Source: Hofstenia miamia
Lineage: Eukaryota > Xenacoelomorpha > Acoela > Hofsteniidae
Reading direction: 5' to 3'
Assembly (NCBI GenBank): GCA_900660155.1
Contig: CABFPE010000872.1
Location: 178,641-242,640, forward strand
DNA length: 64,000 nucleotides
The stretch's first letter is position 1, and each line of letters begins with the position of its first letter. This document shows positions 31,820-41,215 of the stretch, one piece after another. Position numbers and translations under genes: made by a program. The notes beneath the pieces are model-generated. The model was not told where the DNA came from and did no database searches. It worked only from the letters and a program-made list of their open reading frames with translations.

Positions 31820-32560
31820 AATTTAGGAAGAACCTTTTAACAGTAACACCTTCTGGCTAAAATGCCGGCGAATCAACTAATTCCTTAGAACCTTCGTGTA
31901 GAACAATATGAAATGATTTTGTAACAGAATCAGATCTGGAAAGTCATCAAATATGTATAGTCTGAACACCTTTTGCTTCTAAGTAATGTATTATATCACT
32001 TTCAGTCGTCCCAGAAATAAATGCCTCCTAGGAGGTTTAGGAGAAACTGATTTTATAATTGAATTAGCGGTAGATGTACCCATTAATTGCTGCATGTCCG
32101 AGTTCACGCGCTTTCTTTTCGTACCAGATTCACTGTTGTAGCTATTTAAACGATTTCGAGAAGCAGAAACTGCAAAAAATGTTTTTGGGGGTTGAGTAAT
32201 AGACATGGAAGAGGATGTAGATTGACTAGAACTTTTCAAACTAAAAGCTATATCAGATTTTAATAATGCCAGGTCTTGTTGTAGAGACGAGATAGCTGAA
32301 AGCTTTTCTTCTAAGCGGCCTAAACGTTGATCAACGCTAGAATTTGTGGCAGTAACAGAAGACAGATTCACTGAAGGGTCAAAATCATGAGCTTCACATT
32401 TAGAACATAGTCAGAAAGTTTTACCACAGTTCGACATATTCTGAGCAAGTGTAAGTATACCAATGCAACTAGTATGTGCATTACAGTTACACAACCAGCA
32501 TTTAACATTAGCATTTTGATCAATATTTTCACAAATAACGCAAACACAACCGGTCGACAT
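31820..32560 (-). pseudogene. ORF1 of the minus-strand LINE (PHD-type zinc finger, coiled coil)
   Basis: It starts at the ATG complementary to 32558-32560. The first 65 residues carry a PHD/RING-like Cys-His array: CVICENIDQ...KCWLCNCNAHTSCIG...CSKCEAHD. A coiled-coil-prone stretch (VDQRLGRLEEKLSAISSLQQ) and a basic region follow (TKRKRVNSDMQ, 31991-32371). A tail recalling the conserved ORF1 C-terminus (VLHEGSKELVDSP...PEGVTVKRFF) lies in another frame near 31820-31960. At least one stop interrupts the finger. Zinc-finger ORF1 proteins bind the element's RNA in CR1/L2-type LINEs. Confidence 0.65.
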
Positions 32561-32576
32561 CACTGTCAAATAATAA

Positions 32577-33721
32577 ATTTAGTATTTACAAATGTTCAAA
32601 ATGTTTATCTGGAACTTCAATACAATCACTACCACTTTTACCAACACTGCGACATACTTTTTGGCAAGTTTCCTTTGAAATTTGGTTCAATTCGTGCTGA
32701 ATACTTTGTTTTAGTTGATCAATTGTTCTGGACTTTTTGTCATAAACCGCATTCTTTAGAACTCCCCAAAGAAAAAAACCAGGCGGGGTCTGAGCCGGAG
32801 ATCTGACAGGCCAACGTCCCGGAAATGGTTCATCAAGCCATTGTCGAACATCTTTTGATGTAGTGCGCAGGTGGTCCATCTTGTTGAAAATGAAGATCAC
32901 CGAAATGGGGGAACTCATTAACAATAGGAGACACTTTTGTCTTCAGCATATCAAGATAACGTTCACCATTCACAGTTCCTTGAAGAAGAATGGGCCAACT
33001 AGACCAATGCTGCCGATTCCAGCCCAGACTGTCACTCCAGGAACATTGACTTCCGTTTCAATTATACGATGGCGGTTCTCATTGTCCTAATAAACACAAT
33101 TGTGTCTGTTAACATGCCCATTCAGTTTGAAGAAAATTTTATCACTCCATAAGATGCAATCTGGAAAATCTGGTGATTCTTCACAAAATTGTACAAAATT
33201 CTCACAAAATTCTACTCGCTTATTCGGGTCATCCTCATTTACGGCATGAAGAAGATGAGGTCTGTATGGTTTTAGACCTATGTCATGCAAGATACGGTGG
33301 AATGAGGTTTGAGAAATGTTCAGCTCCTTCTATGCCTGGCGAATACATTTTTTAGGAGAAAAAATGCAGCTGCCACTATATCCTTGTTTTCAGATGAACA
33401 GGCTGTTCTTGGACGAACTTCTTTAGGAGCCTTTAACACACTTCCAGTTACTTCAAATTTGGATACAAGTTTGAACATTGTCGACTTACGCGGTACAGGT
33501 GTTCTAAAATTTGATTCTCATCTTTCTTCAACATGCTTACACCTAATCCTTGCATTGTAATTCTTAATAACAAAGATACGTTCGTTTAAATCTCAAGTCC
33601 TTCGCTGCATTTTCAAGAATGAGGGTCCCGAAGCGCGCATTAATAGTAACGAGGATAACGTAAAATGACATAAAACAAGAAATGTTGTAAATTGAAAATT
33701 AACCCCTTGTAAATACTAAAT
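32577..33721 (-). mobile_element. Mariner-like transposon with 15-bp inverted repeats (DDxD relative)
   Basis: The ends ATTTAGTATTTACAA (32577-32591) and its complement at 33707-33721 match perfectly, framing about 1.15 kb that holds a degraded transposase on the minus strand. The element lies just upstream of the minus-strand LINE's ORF1 start and probably cut off its 5' region. No clean TA duplication could be confirmed. Confidence 0.75.
32586..33600 (-). pseudogene. Mariner-like transposase, broken
   Basis: Minus-strand blocks in order: an N-terminal helix-turn-helix tail (LNISQTSFHRILHDIGLKPY), the first catalytic region DCILWSDKIFFKLNGHVNRHN, the strand VPGVTVWAGIGSIGLVGPFF then GERYLDMLKTKVSPIVNEF, and the second catalytic region LHFQQDGPPAHYI. 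Then comes RSPAQTPPGFFLWGVLKNAVYD, where family members usually have SPDLTPLDFFLWG. The acidic residues of that motif are replaced by Q and G. There are at least two frame changes. A full-length but inactive copy related to insect-type mariner relatives. Confidence 0.78.
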
Positions 33722-34264
33722 ATACATATTAAATTTATATATATATATATATATATACATGTGTATTTATACATATATATTTCCCATGTTTTAAGATACG
33801 AACTGCGATTGACTAGTTGTTAACAAATATTTAATTTTGTTGACAAGGACGCTAATAAATAGATTTTCGTTCTCTACCTTCGATTACAGCATTCTTGAAA
33901 TTGGCTACACAGAGGTATCCGTTTTCACACCATGAATGACACTTCAGAGGAGTTAACTGCACAACTGAGGACATTAAGGAGAAAAAGATTGCAGGGGTGC
34001 TGTAGAATCATGCCAACTCACCGTGAGGGTGTTATTTAGAGAAAGCTATTACTTTTCTTAGATTAACCACTAATCAGAGTTGACACTTTTCCGTTTTCTC
34101 TCCTTTATAATAAGTGTGCGGTTTATTAAACTAATTTAATATGCAAGAGCCTTTGTAGCTACTTAATTAACTCAACTTATTTAGGTAAAGCAGAGAGTTT
34201 GGAAGACAGGATCGACACTCAAGAGTAAACGTGCATTTCCAGGAACACATCCGCCAGCCGCATC
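33722..34264. other. Spacer with a (TA)n tract, no gene recognised
   Basis: A (TA)n run at about 33738-33759, then somewhat G+C-richer unique sequence up to the inverted repeat. Short frames here (for example one starting at 33932) lead nowhere recognisable. The outer end of the long inverted repeat may lie within this stretch. Confidence 0.4.
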
Positions 34265-35346
34265 TTACCAATGGAACTGCCAATGTGAGATAGAGAACAA
34301 CAACGAAATGGTAATGTGAATAGCGAACTCAGTGTAATGGGATTGGCAACTACTTAAGAATTTAGTGCATTGATTGTTTTTGTTATTACGAACTAATGCA
34401 ATAAATGAAGCTGTGCAACCTTGCCGCTGAACTAGCTTATTATAAGGCCCTACATGTAATAACCCTACATATAAATATATATCTAATAGCCCTTGATACA
34501 TGTAAACAATCAATGCCGTCAGCAGGAAACGATAACTAGAGGTCGGCCAAAGGTCTACTGTATAAAACGTTGAGCAACATGTAATGACTATTAAATAAAC
34601 TATGTGTAATAGAATATCAAAATACAATCGTAATAACCGTTTAAATGTAAACACTATTAAGCCATCAATCGGCATGTAACATAATGAATGTAATAAATAA
34701 CTTGAGTTCATCAGTAAAATAATTGACATGTAAAACCTACAGGCTGCGATAACACTATCGGACAAGCAATGACAATTAGGAAAGCTATAATGGTAAAAAA
34801 CCCCTATACCTATCCGTAACCTAAGAGCACACCAGGTAACTACAGCTGTCGCCCTCCCCGCTGTGGAATAGCTATTAGGAGGCTGCTCCAGCATACCTTT
34901 ACCCTAGCTCGTAGACGTTTAGCTTTCCATCAGAATATATAAAATAACCTGACAAAAGAAAATGAATCCAAAGTAGATTTGCTCATCATTGATTACATCC
35001 TGTTCAATATATTTATAGCACTTGGTAATAAACAACTAAATACTCGACTAGTACCTGTTAATCTTTCTTGTTTACAGTTTTTCCCTCGCTTAATATTTCT
35101 GCTAGATTACGCAACGTCAGCGTTAATTTGACTACGCTGTTTGACCATCTTTTGTTTTGTCAAATACTGTCGAGTATAATTTTAGATATAATTGCACAAA
35201 ACATTTACAAAGTGAAAATAATCAATCCTATCATGATTTACATTTTAATCATTATAATCAATAATAATTTTAGTCTTTGTTTCCTTCATCTTTTTCTCTC
35301 ATCTTGACCAATCATGATAGTTTGATGGATTATGTCACACTCCCCC
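34265..35346 (-). repeat. Left long inverted repeat of the orphan element
   Basis: Read on the minus strand, this runs from the edge of the coding block outward. Positions 34556-35336 match the copy at 25031-25845 almost perfectly, and about 35110-35290 match 38444-38610 more loosely (roughly nine in ten bases by eye). Two copies flank the coding block in opposite orientation, so it is a terminal inverted repeat of at least 170 bp and possibly about 1 kb. It holds an open frame of 209 codons (34265-34894) that is strongly hydrophobic. I regard that as chance, though its first 112 codons are shared with the other copy. The outer limit is not determinable, because the partner copies run into gaps. 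Confidence 0.75.
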
Positions 35347-35356
35347 TCCAGCATAG

Positions 35357-35716
35357 CTAATTAAGGATGACCACTCTTTCTCCATGTACCATCTCGGCCG
35401 CCTTTTTGATTATCTCACTGGCTTCTTTCATTTCCCACATAACGTTTTCATACGCCTCATCTTTCATGATTTTTAGCACGACGTCTTTCTCTGTCGTTAA
35501 CATCTTCTTGTGTCTCAAGAACGACGGGTTCTTTAGAGATTTTGCTATTGTGCACATACTACGTAGTTCATTTAATTTCTCGTTGAATATATCGTAATGT
35601 TTTCTGTAGAGTTTCATACCCTTTATTGCTATCATCAACGTCATAATTGCGTCTATTCTACTGGTATGCGCCAAATCTGGATGGATCGTAGTATTTGGGT
35701 AGAAAAATTCATACAT
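35357..35716 (-). CDS. Small orphan protein (119 aa) of the inverted-repeat element
   Basis: Minus-strand frame starting MYEFFYPNTTIHPDLAH three bases beyond the end of the 906-codon frame and ending next to the inverted repeat. It is helical and charged, with RSMCTIAKSLKNPSF, LRHKKMLTTEKDVVLKIMKD and MKEASEIIKKAAEMVHGE. No signal peptide, membrane segment, zinc site or catalytic motif is seen and no family is recognised. It shares strand, base composition and immediate adjacency with the large frame, so the two were probably expressed as a unit. It may be a structural, DNA-binding or accessory protein; nothing in the sequence decides this. Confidence 0.6.
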   Translation of the reverse strand: MYEFFYPNTTIHPDLAHTSRIDAIMTLMIAIKGMKLYRKHYDIFNEKLNELRSMCTIAKSLKNPSFLRHKKMLTTEKDVVLKIMKDEAYENVMWEMKEASEIIKKAAEMVHGERVVILN

Positions 35717-35719
35717 TGA

Positions 35720-38440
35720 TCATAACGATTTAGATATTGACGCCTCATCATAGAACGCACTAATATTCTCTAAGACTTCTTCTTCAGTAATATTCTCCGG
35801 TTCATTCTTTCCTAATCTTACCATGGTAATGATTTCGACTCTTCTCATTACGTCGTAGTATTGATATTGCGAGCTCCAAAGTTCTCCCCACACAATGTCG
35901 TTAATCCCTGAGAATAATATTACAGTTTGTGTAGATCTTTTTTCGATTTCTGCACAGACTTTCTTAATCTGTTTGCATATCAGTTCTCCTTCTTTGTAGA
36001 GGTCATAAGGTGTTACATGTCCTTCTATAAAAACTCTTTCTTTATTATCATTTTTTACTAAAATGTCTTTCGACTTTTTGTAACGTTCATCATTAACGAT
36101 TCTTTCGGCTGCTTGTCTACTGTTGACGTACGTGTTTTCTTCATGCCACATGGCTTTGATCGCTTTCTTGTCTTTTAGTCGCCAAGTTGGTAGCAGCATC
36201 GGTATAAAGATTGTCGGTGGTGGCGTACATTTTAATATTGTTGTCATCATTTTTTCCTCAATAGCTTCATATGTGCCTTGCATCTCAGCCGTTGTGGCCA
36301 TGCCAAATGTTGCAGGATAATTGTTTTTAGACTTTTTGATGTTCTCCCAGAAAGTATCCGTTAGACTGTTTTTCATCAGATTCTGTGCAATTTCAGGCTT
36401 TATTACTATTTTCGAAGTAATACATTCTATATCCACTGCAATTTGGTTTTGTGGTTCTAGTAATTCGTCGATCTCTTGCCTAGTGAACACTTTGGTACAC
36501 AGCACTTTAATTAATGATTTGGTCTCTCGTTCATACACTTCACCAAAGATTCTTTGTACAATATTGTTCTTCCGTTCTTGTCGCACCGTAATTTCTACTA
36601 GTAGTCTTTCATCATCTGTATCAACCCATGATAGCTTGCTAGGTTCTTGTTCACCCCATTTCTCTAGATTGACTTTATCAATTACTCGTTGTGTGTTTGG
36701 TGTTAATGCTATGTCGGTTGATTGTAAGAGCTTCTCTTCTAGCAGAATTTCTTCCTTGCTTTTGCTTACCATCTCAATAATTTCAATAGGACAATTTTTT
36801 CCTTCTTTGCGCATGGTTTCTGAACGTTTAATAATTTTGGTGTAGGCACACTGAGGATAATTTTTCAGATATTTTCTTATCTCCTTTGTTATTACCTCGT
36901 GAATTTTCTTTTCTTCCACCATTTTTATCGTTTGTAACGTTTCCGCATGCTCTCTTCTGATCAAATTTCGAGTTGTTAGCCATGGTTGAAATTTGAGTGC
37001 TCTAAGTTTTGTGTTAGAAGTGGCACCCCACATGTACTTCTTTGTTTCATCGGTTAGAATTTCGATCTCACTTGGACAGATACCTGTTTTGTTCGCTAGC
37101 TCGATTATACTAGGTCTTCCCAGTGTGTGTTGTTGTACCAACAATCTTGTGAAATGTTTTTCAAACCTCTGCTGTACTTTTTTCGTGGGGGACAGCGGTA
37201 ATATTTCTACATTTTGTAGTAGCCATTGCTTAATGTTTGTAGGGATCGGTGCCATGGCGATTTCAAATTTTTTCTGTCGAGCTATCTGTCGCCGCTCCTT
37301 TCTCATCATCGGCAGTACCAGCTTGTCGTTGTATGTTAATGCAATTGCTAGTACCCAAATAGCTGTTCTTGCTCTGATCTCTGGCGCATTGATTTCTTCA
37401 AACATTTGAGTTTTAAAGTTTCTTTTGGCCTCCATTTCGTAAGCTCTCCTAATTTCGTATAATATGGCTTCCGTGCTTTTATGATACTTCTTGGTTGGCG
37501 ATCTTATGTCTATCATTGGCCACTCTTCATGCGTAGGCTTTTCTGCTTTAATTTCCAACCATATTGTTGCTATCTTTTCTAAATGCTCAGGTGTTTGATT
37601 CATACTGCACTTCAAGAATACATTTCCAATTTCTTCCAAATTTTCGGTTGTTCCCAGCAATTCCATAGTGCGTGTTTGGTAGTACATGTCTATTGCAATT
37701 TTAGGTTCTACCATAATTCTCTCTGCCAGTGCTATTTCGTTAATTTGTAAGTCCACTTTTATCAGTTCCGATATTTTCATTGTACCGCTATCCAACGTAA
37801 ACAAATTATCTAACTTAATCTCCATTTCTTTTATACATTTCGGCAACTCTTCTAATTTCTGTGTTACGACTATTATTACCCTCGTCTTGTGTTTTTTAGC
37901 TATCTTGAGAGTGTCCTCTATGTTAATTTGCAGCCTCTTTGACGCTATTTCAGTATCTTTCACAAAATAGACTATCGTGAGATGCTTCTTATCGAGGTTT
38001 ACTTGTTCACATTCAGTTATGATCTTGTCTTTGTTTTTGGTTAGCTTTTGTACGTCCTTCATCGTGAACTGTTCATCGAATGTAATGTGGACAGTGCTTT
38101 TGAAGTATGGTCTGTTAAATTGTTCTTTCATGTCCCCTGTGTAAGCTATTATCGTATTACAAGTTGGACGATTCTTCTTATCGATGACTATTGGAATTGC
38201 GTAACTCTCGTTTTCTTTGGTGGAAGTGCTATTTCTTATCAACCTTTTCGTTTCTGGCGACAGATTATCATATGCATTGTATCTCATCTTTCTATTTGCT
38301 ATAAAATAGGGATGTATTCGATCTCTTCCTATTTTGGTCATGCGGCTCTCTCTCTCTTCTGATTGCGACGATTTTGTTGTCATTGACGTTTGCCTGTATG
38401 AAAATATTCCTGAGCTTGTTGTTGTGGGGATTGAGCTCAT
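35720..38440 (-). CDS. Large orphan protein (906 aa) between long inverted repeats
   Basis: By far the longest open frame in the window. It has no introns and starts MSSIPTTTSSGIFSYRQTS exactly at the inner edge of the right inverted repeat. Its base composition is richer in G+C than its surroundings. The N-terminal 60 residues are Ser/Thr-rich then basic (SEERESRMTKIGRDRIHPYF). The body is a Lys/Glu/Ile-rich globular-looking protein with helix-forming segments (TRARTAIW-like and RKERRQIARQKKFE). A strand-like HLTIVYFVKD and RVIIVVTQKLEEL pair lies near residues 155-200. Near residue 845 TVILFSGINDIVWGE resembles the GxND block of SGNH hydrolases, but the GDS serine block expected before it is not seen. 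No DDE transposase, helicase, polymerase, integrase, protease or capsid motif is recognisable. It looks whole. The likely identity is the main protein of an undescribed mobile element; a host gene copied into inverted repeats is the alternative. Confidence 0.8.
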   Translation of the reverse strand: MSSIPTTTSSGIFSYRQTSMTTKSSQSEERESRMTKIGRDRIHPYFIANRKMRYNAYDNLSPETKRLIRNSTSTKENESYAIPIVIDKKNRPTCNTIIAYTGDMKEQFNRPYFKSTVHITFDEQFTMKDVQKLTKNKDKIITECEQVNLDKKHLTIVYFVKDTEIASKRLQINIEDTLKIAKKHKTRVIIVVTQKLEELPKCIKEMEIKLDNLFTLDSGTMKISELIKVDLQINEIALAERIMVEPKIAIDMYYQTRTMELLGTTENLEEIGNVFLKCSMNQTPEHLEKIATIWLEIKAEKPTHEEWPMIDIRSPTKKYHKSTEAILYEIRRAYEMEAKRNFKTQMFEEINAPEIRARTAIWVLAIALTYNDKLVLPMMRKERRQIARQKKFEIAMAPIPTNIKQWLLQNVEILPLSPTKKVQQRFEKHFTRLLVQQHTLGRPSIIELANKTGICPSEIEILTDETKKYMWGATSNTKLRALKFQPWLTTRNLIRREHAETLQTIKMVEEKKIHEVITKEIRKYLKNYPQCAYTKIIKRSETMRKEGKNCPIEIIEMVSKSKEEILLEEKLLQSTDIALTPNTQRVIDKVNLEKWGEQEPSKLSWVDTDDERLLVEITVRQERKNNIVQRIFGEVYERETKSLIKVLCTKVFTRQEIDELLEPQNQIAVDIECITSKIVIKPEIAQNLMKNSLTDTFWENIKKSKNNYPATFGMATTAEMQGTYEAIEEKMMTTILKCTPPPTIFIPMLLPTWRLKDKKAIKAMWHEENTYVNSRQAAERIVNDERYKKSKDILVKNDNKERVFIEGHVTPYDLYKEGELICKQIKKVCAEIEKRSTQTVILFSGINDIVWGELWSSQYQYYDVMRRVEIITMVRLGKNEPENITEEEVLENISAFYDEASISKSL

Positions 38441-38610
38441 TGATGAAACAAAGACAAAAATTATTATTGATTATAATGATTAATTGTAAATCATGATAGG
38501 ATTGATTATTCAGTTTGTAAAATGTTTTGTGCAGTTAATACTTAAAATTATACTCGACGGTATTTGACAAAACAAAAGATGGTCAAACAGCATAGTCAAA
38601 TTAAAGCTGA
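38441..38610 (+). repeat. Right long inverted repeat of the orphan element (cut by gap)
   Basis: From about 38444 the sequence matches, in inverted orientation, the left repeat (35110-35290) and, in direct orientation, 25082-25260. Shared words include gattataatgatta, tcatgataggattgattatt, cgacggtatttgacaaaac and agatggtcaaacagc. It is cut by the 1000-N gap, so its length is unknown. It differs from the other two copies more than they differ from each other. Confidence 0.85.
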
Positions 38611-39610
38611 NNNNNNNNNNNNNNNNNNNNNNNNNNNNNNNNNNNNNNNNNNNNNNNNNNNNNNNNNNNNNNNNNNNNNNNNNNNNNNNNNNNNNNNNNN
38701 NNNNNNNNNNNNNNNNNNNNNNNNNNNNNNNNNNNNNNNNNNNNNNNNNNNNNNNNNNNNNNNNNNNNNNNNNNNNNNNNNNNNNNNNNNNNNNNNNNNN
38801 NNNNNNNNNNNNNNNNNNNNNNNNNNNNNNNNNNNNNNNNNNNNNNNNNNNNNNNNNNNNNNNNNNNNNNNNNNNNNNNNNNNNNNNNNNNNNNNNNNNN
38901 NNNNNNNNNNNNNNNNNNNNNNNNNNNNNNNNNNNNNNNNNNNNNNNNNNNNNNNNNNNNNNNNNNNNNNNNNNNNNNNNNNNNNNNNNNNNNNNNNNNN
39001 NNNNNNNNNNNNNNNNNNNNNNNNNNNNNNNNNNNNNNNNNNNNNNNNNNNNNNNNNNNNNNNNNNNNNNNNNNNNNNNNNNNNNNNNNNNNNNNNNNNN
39101 NNNNNNNNNNNNNNNNNNNNNNNNNNNNNNNNNNNNNNNNNNNNNNNNNNNNNNNNNNNNNNNNNNNNNNNNNNNNNNNNNNNNNNNNNNNNNNNNNNNN
39201 NNNNNNNNNNNNNNNNNNNNNNNNNNNNNNNNNNNNNNNNNNNNNNNNNNNNNNNNNNNNNNNNNNNNNNNNNNNNNNNNNNNNNNNNNNNNNNNNNNNN
39301 NNNNNNNNNNNNNNNNNNNNNNNNNNNNNNNNNNNNNNNNNNNNNNNNNNNNNNNNNNNNNNNNNNNNNNNNNNNNNNNNNNNNNNNNNNNNNNNNNNNN
39401 NNNNNNNNNNNNNNNNNNNNNNNNNNNNNNNNNNNNNNNNNNNNNNNNNNNNNNNNNNNNNNNNNNNNNNNNNNNNNNNNNNNNNNNNNNNNNNNNNNNN
39501 NNNNNNNNNNNNNNNNNNNNNNNNNNNNNNNNNNNNNNNNNNNNNNNNNNNNNNNNNNNNNNNNNNNNNNNNNNNNNNNNNNNNNNNNNNNNNNNNNNNN
39601 NNNNNNNNNN
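38611..39610. other. Assembly gap (1000 N)
   Basis: Placeholder run of exactly 1000 N. It hides the right end of the orphan element. Confidence 0.99.
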
Positions 39611-40470
39611 TATATATATATATATATATATAGCAATAAATTGACTAACAATGCACTTTTGTACATATAACAGAGTTGGAATTGGCTTGGGCCTAAAGTT
39701 GGGTCGGGCGTTATTTGCATTTCTGGTAATACTTATAATACTAATTTTGTAGTAATGGTAGGAAGAGCTTATGAAACGTGACATATATGATACCTTAGCT
39801 GCAGGACATAGTACTCATCAAGTGGTTGCAATATTTTAGAGCTGGCTTTTTCAAAAAACAATATTATTATTATAATGACTCTAAACACCAATATTTTTTC
39901 ACCTTCTGGTATTCAGAACGCCTTTTTGCAAGCATACAAACATATTATCTATATTTACTACTAGTGATGTGCGGGCAGCCGATTTTTCCGGCACTTGCAT
40001 ATTTATAACACGATTTCATTATGTAAATTACTGTAAATTACTCCAGATCCAATAAAAAATTGCTATCAGCTGTTCACTCAGCTGTTAAATTTACCTGTGG
40101 TAGATTTGAGGTATAGTAATTTGTGATTTGAGAAACAGAATTGTAAACAGAGGTATTTTATTTTGAGATATATAGTAAACAGAATAGACTTACAATACTT
40201 TTATCTTTTCTTTTCTATGACAGCCTGTTACAGTTTTAGCCCGCCCGAGCCCGCGGGCTACGGGCCATCGGCGGGCATCGAGACGGCCCGCGCCCAAGTA
40301 TTTATTACCGCTTATTTTAAAGAATATGTTACTTGGATATGCAGGAAACTATTGTTTTCCTTAAAAATTACATAAATTAATGTATTAACACTAACATTTA
40401 AATGAAATTCGTATAAAAAATTTGTAAAAATTTTTTAGTGAAGCTCCCTAAGTTTTTAGAACAAGCAAAA
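39611..40470. repeat. Dispersed repeat copy with GGGTCGGG tip (paralogue of 57.6-58.2 kb)
   Basis: After a short (TA)n run, a GGCTTGGGCCTAAAGTTGGGTC patch (39683-39710) is followed by sequence collinear with 57621-58190. Shared stretches include tattattattataa-gactctaaa-accaatattttt, gcaagcatacaaa, atctatatttactac, and a 3' part with acataaatt, ttaaatgaaatt-gt and ttagtgaa-ctcc. The copy is interrupted by a MITE at 39962-40300. It is probably a non-autonomous transposon family; no coding content. Confidence 0.7.
39962..40300. mobile_element. 339-bp hAT-type MITE with empty-site paralogue
   Basis: Begins TAGTGATGTGCGGGC and ends GCCCGCGCCCAAGTA, flanked by TTTACTAC (39954-39961) and TTTATTAC (40301-40308), 7 of 8 bases alike. 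The related repeat at 57.6-58.2 kb continues straight through this point (tttactacctcctattt near 58020-58040), so it preserves the site without the insertion. GCCCGCCCGAGCCCGCGGGC at 40240-40259 is the subterminal GC block. Confidence 0.85.
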
Positions 40471-40510
40471 ATACAAATTAAAATAGCCACAAATTTCATT
40501 TTAATATACT

Positions 40511-41215
40511 AGAAGGGCCAAAAAAAATTTACTACTAGAAGGACCAGAGCGAGTCAATTGACCCACCCTGCTCTTTTAAGATGCAAGTTCAGAAAATATC
40601 TATCAAAAAATAAAAGCTAATATAATGTGCTTTTTACCAAAAATACCTACAAAAAATAAACTTGTAACTAAGGAGGACTTTCTTCTCACTCATTAATTAC
40701 TGAATATAATTAGTGAATATATTAAGGAAGAATCATGAGTAATATCTGGATTTTGCTTTCTTAATTCAGAATAACTGAAAAGGTAGTAAATAAACGAATT
40801 TTACTTGTAAATTAAGAAACTGATAATTTTATGAGGCGTGTCAAAAGCAATCATTTAGATTTATTTGTAATATTAAGTGAAAAACGAAAGTTTTACTACT
40901 AGAAGAGAAAATTTGAAGTTTGTCTATATTGCAAGATCGAAAAAAACTTAATTGATGCAATATATATTGATGAACATTCCGCTATTAGCTTGTGACACTT
41001 CAATGCTTTATATTATAACAACAAATCTGTTTCACGAACTGTACCTTTAGTCCTATTTGCCAATTGCTCTATAGCAGAAAGCAAGCTATATATTATATTT
41101 TAAGAATAATGGAATAGGCTTAACTCACTATCACATATTGATTATAATAATTTTGAACATAAATTTCGAAAATTAATACTAGCAATTGCAGTGGGTCAAC
41201 TGAAATTTCAAATTA
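40511..41215. repeat. Possible MITE with GTCAATTGAC palindrome
   Basis: The motif actactagaaggaccagagc followed by the palindrome gtcaattgac (about 40553-40562) and ccca. A related actactagaag word recurs at about 40896, and agtgggtcaactgaaa near 41190 could be the opposite end. Ends are not proven. Confidence 0.3.

Noticed and set aside
33880-34030. Leader-like sequence with a short ATG frame resembling a retroelement start
   Set aside because: There is no paired repeat, primer-site match or recognisable protein. It cannot be supported and is treated as unassigned sequence.
36123-38362. Plus-strand frames of 60-174 codons opposite the 906-codon gene
   Set aside because: They are antisense shadows: Ser/Phe/Ile-rich, with no recognisable motifs.
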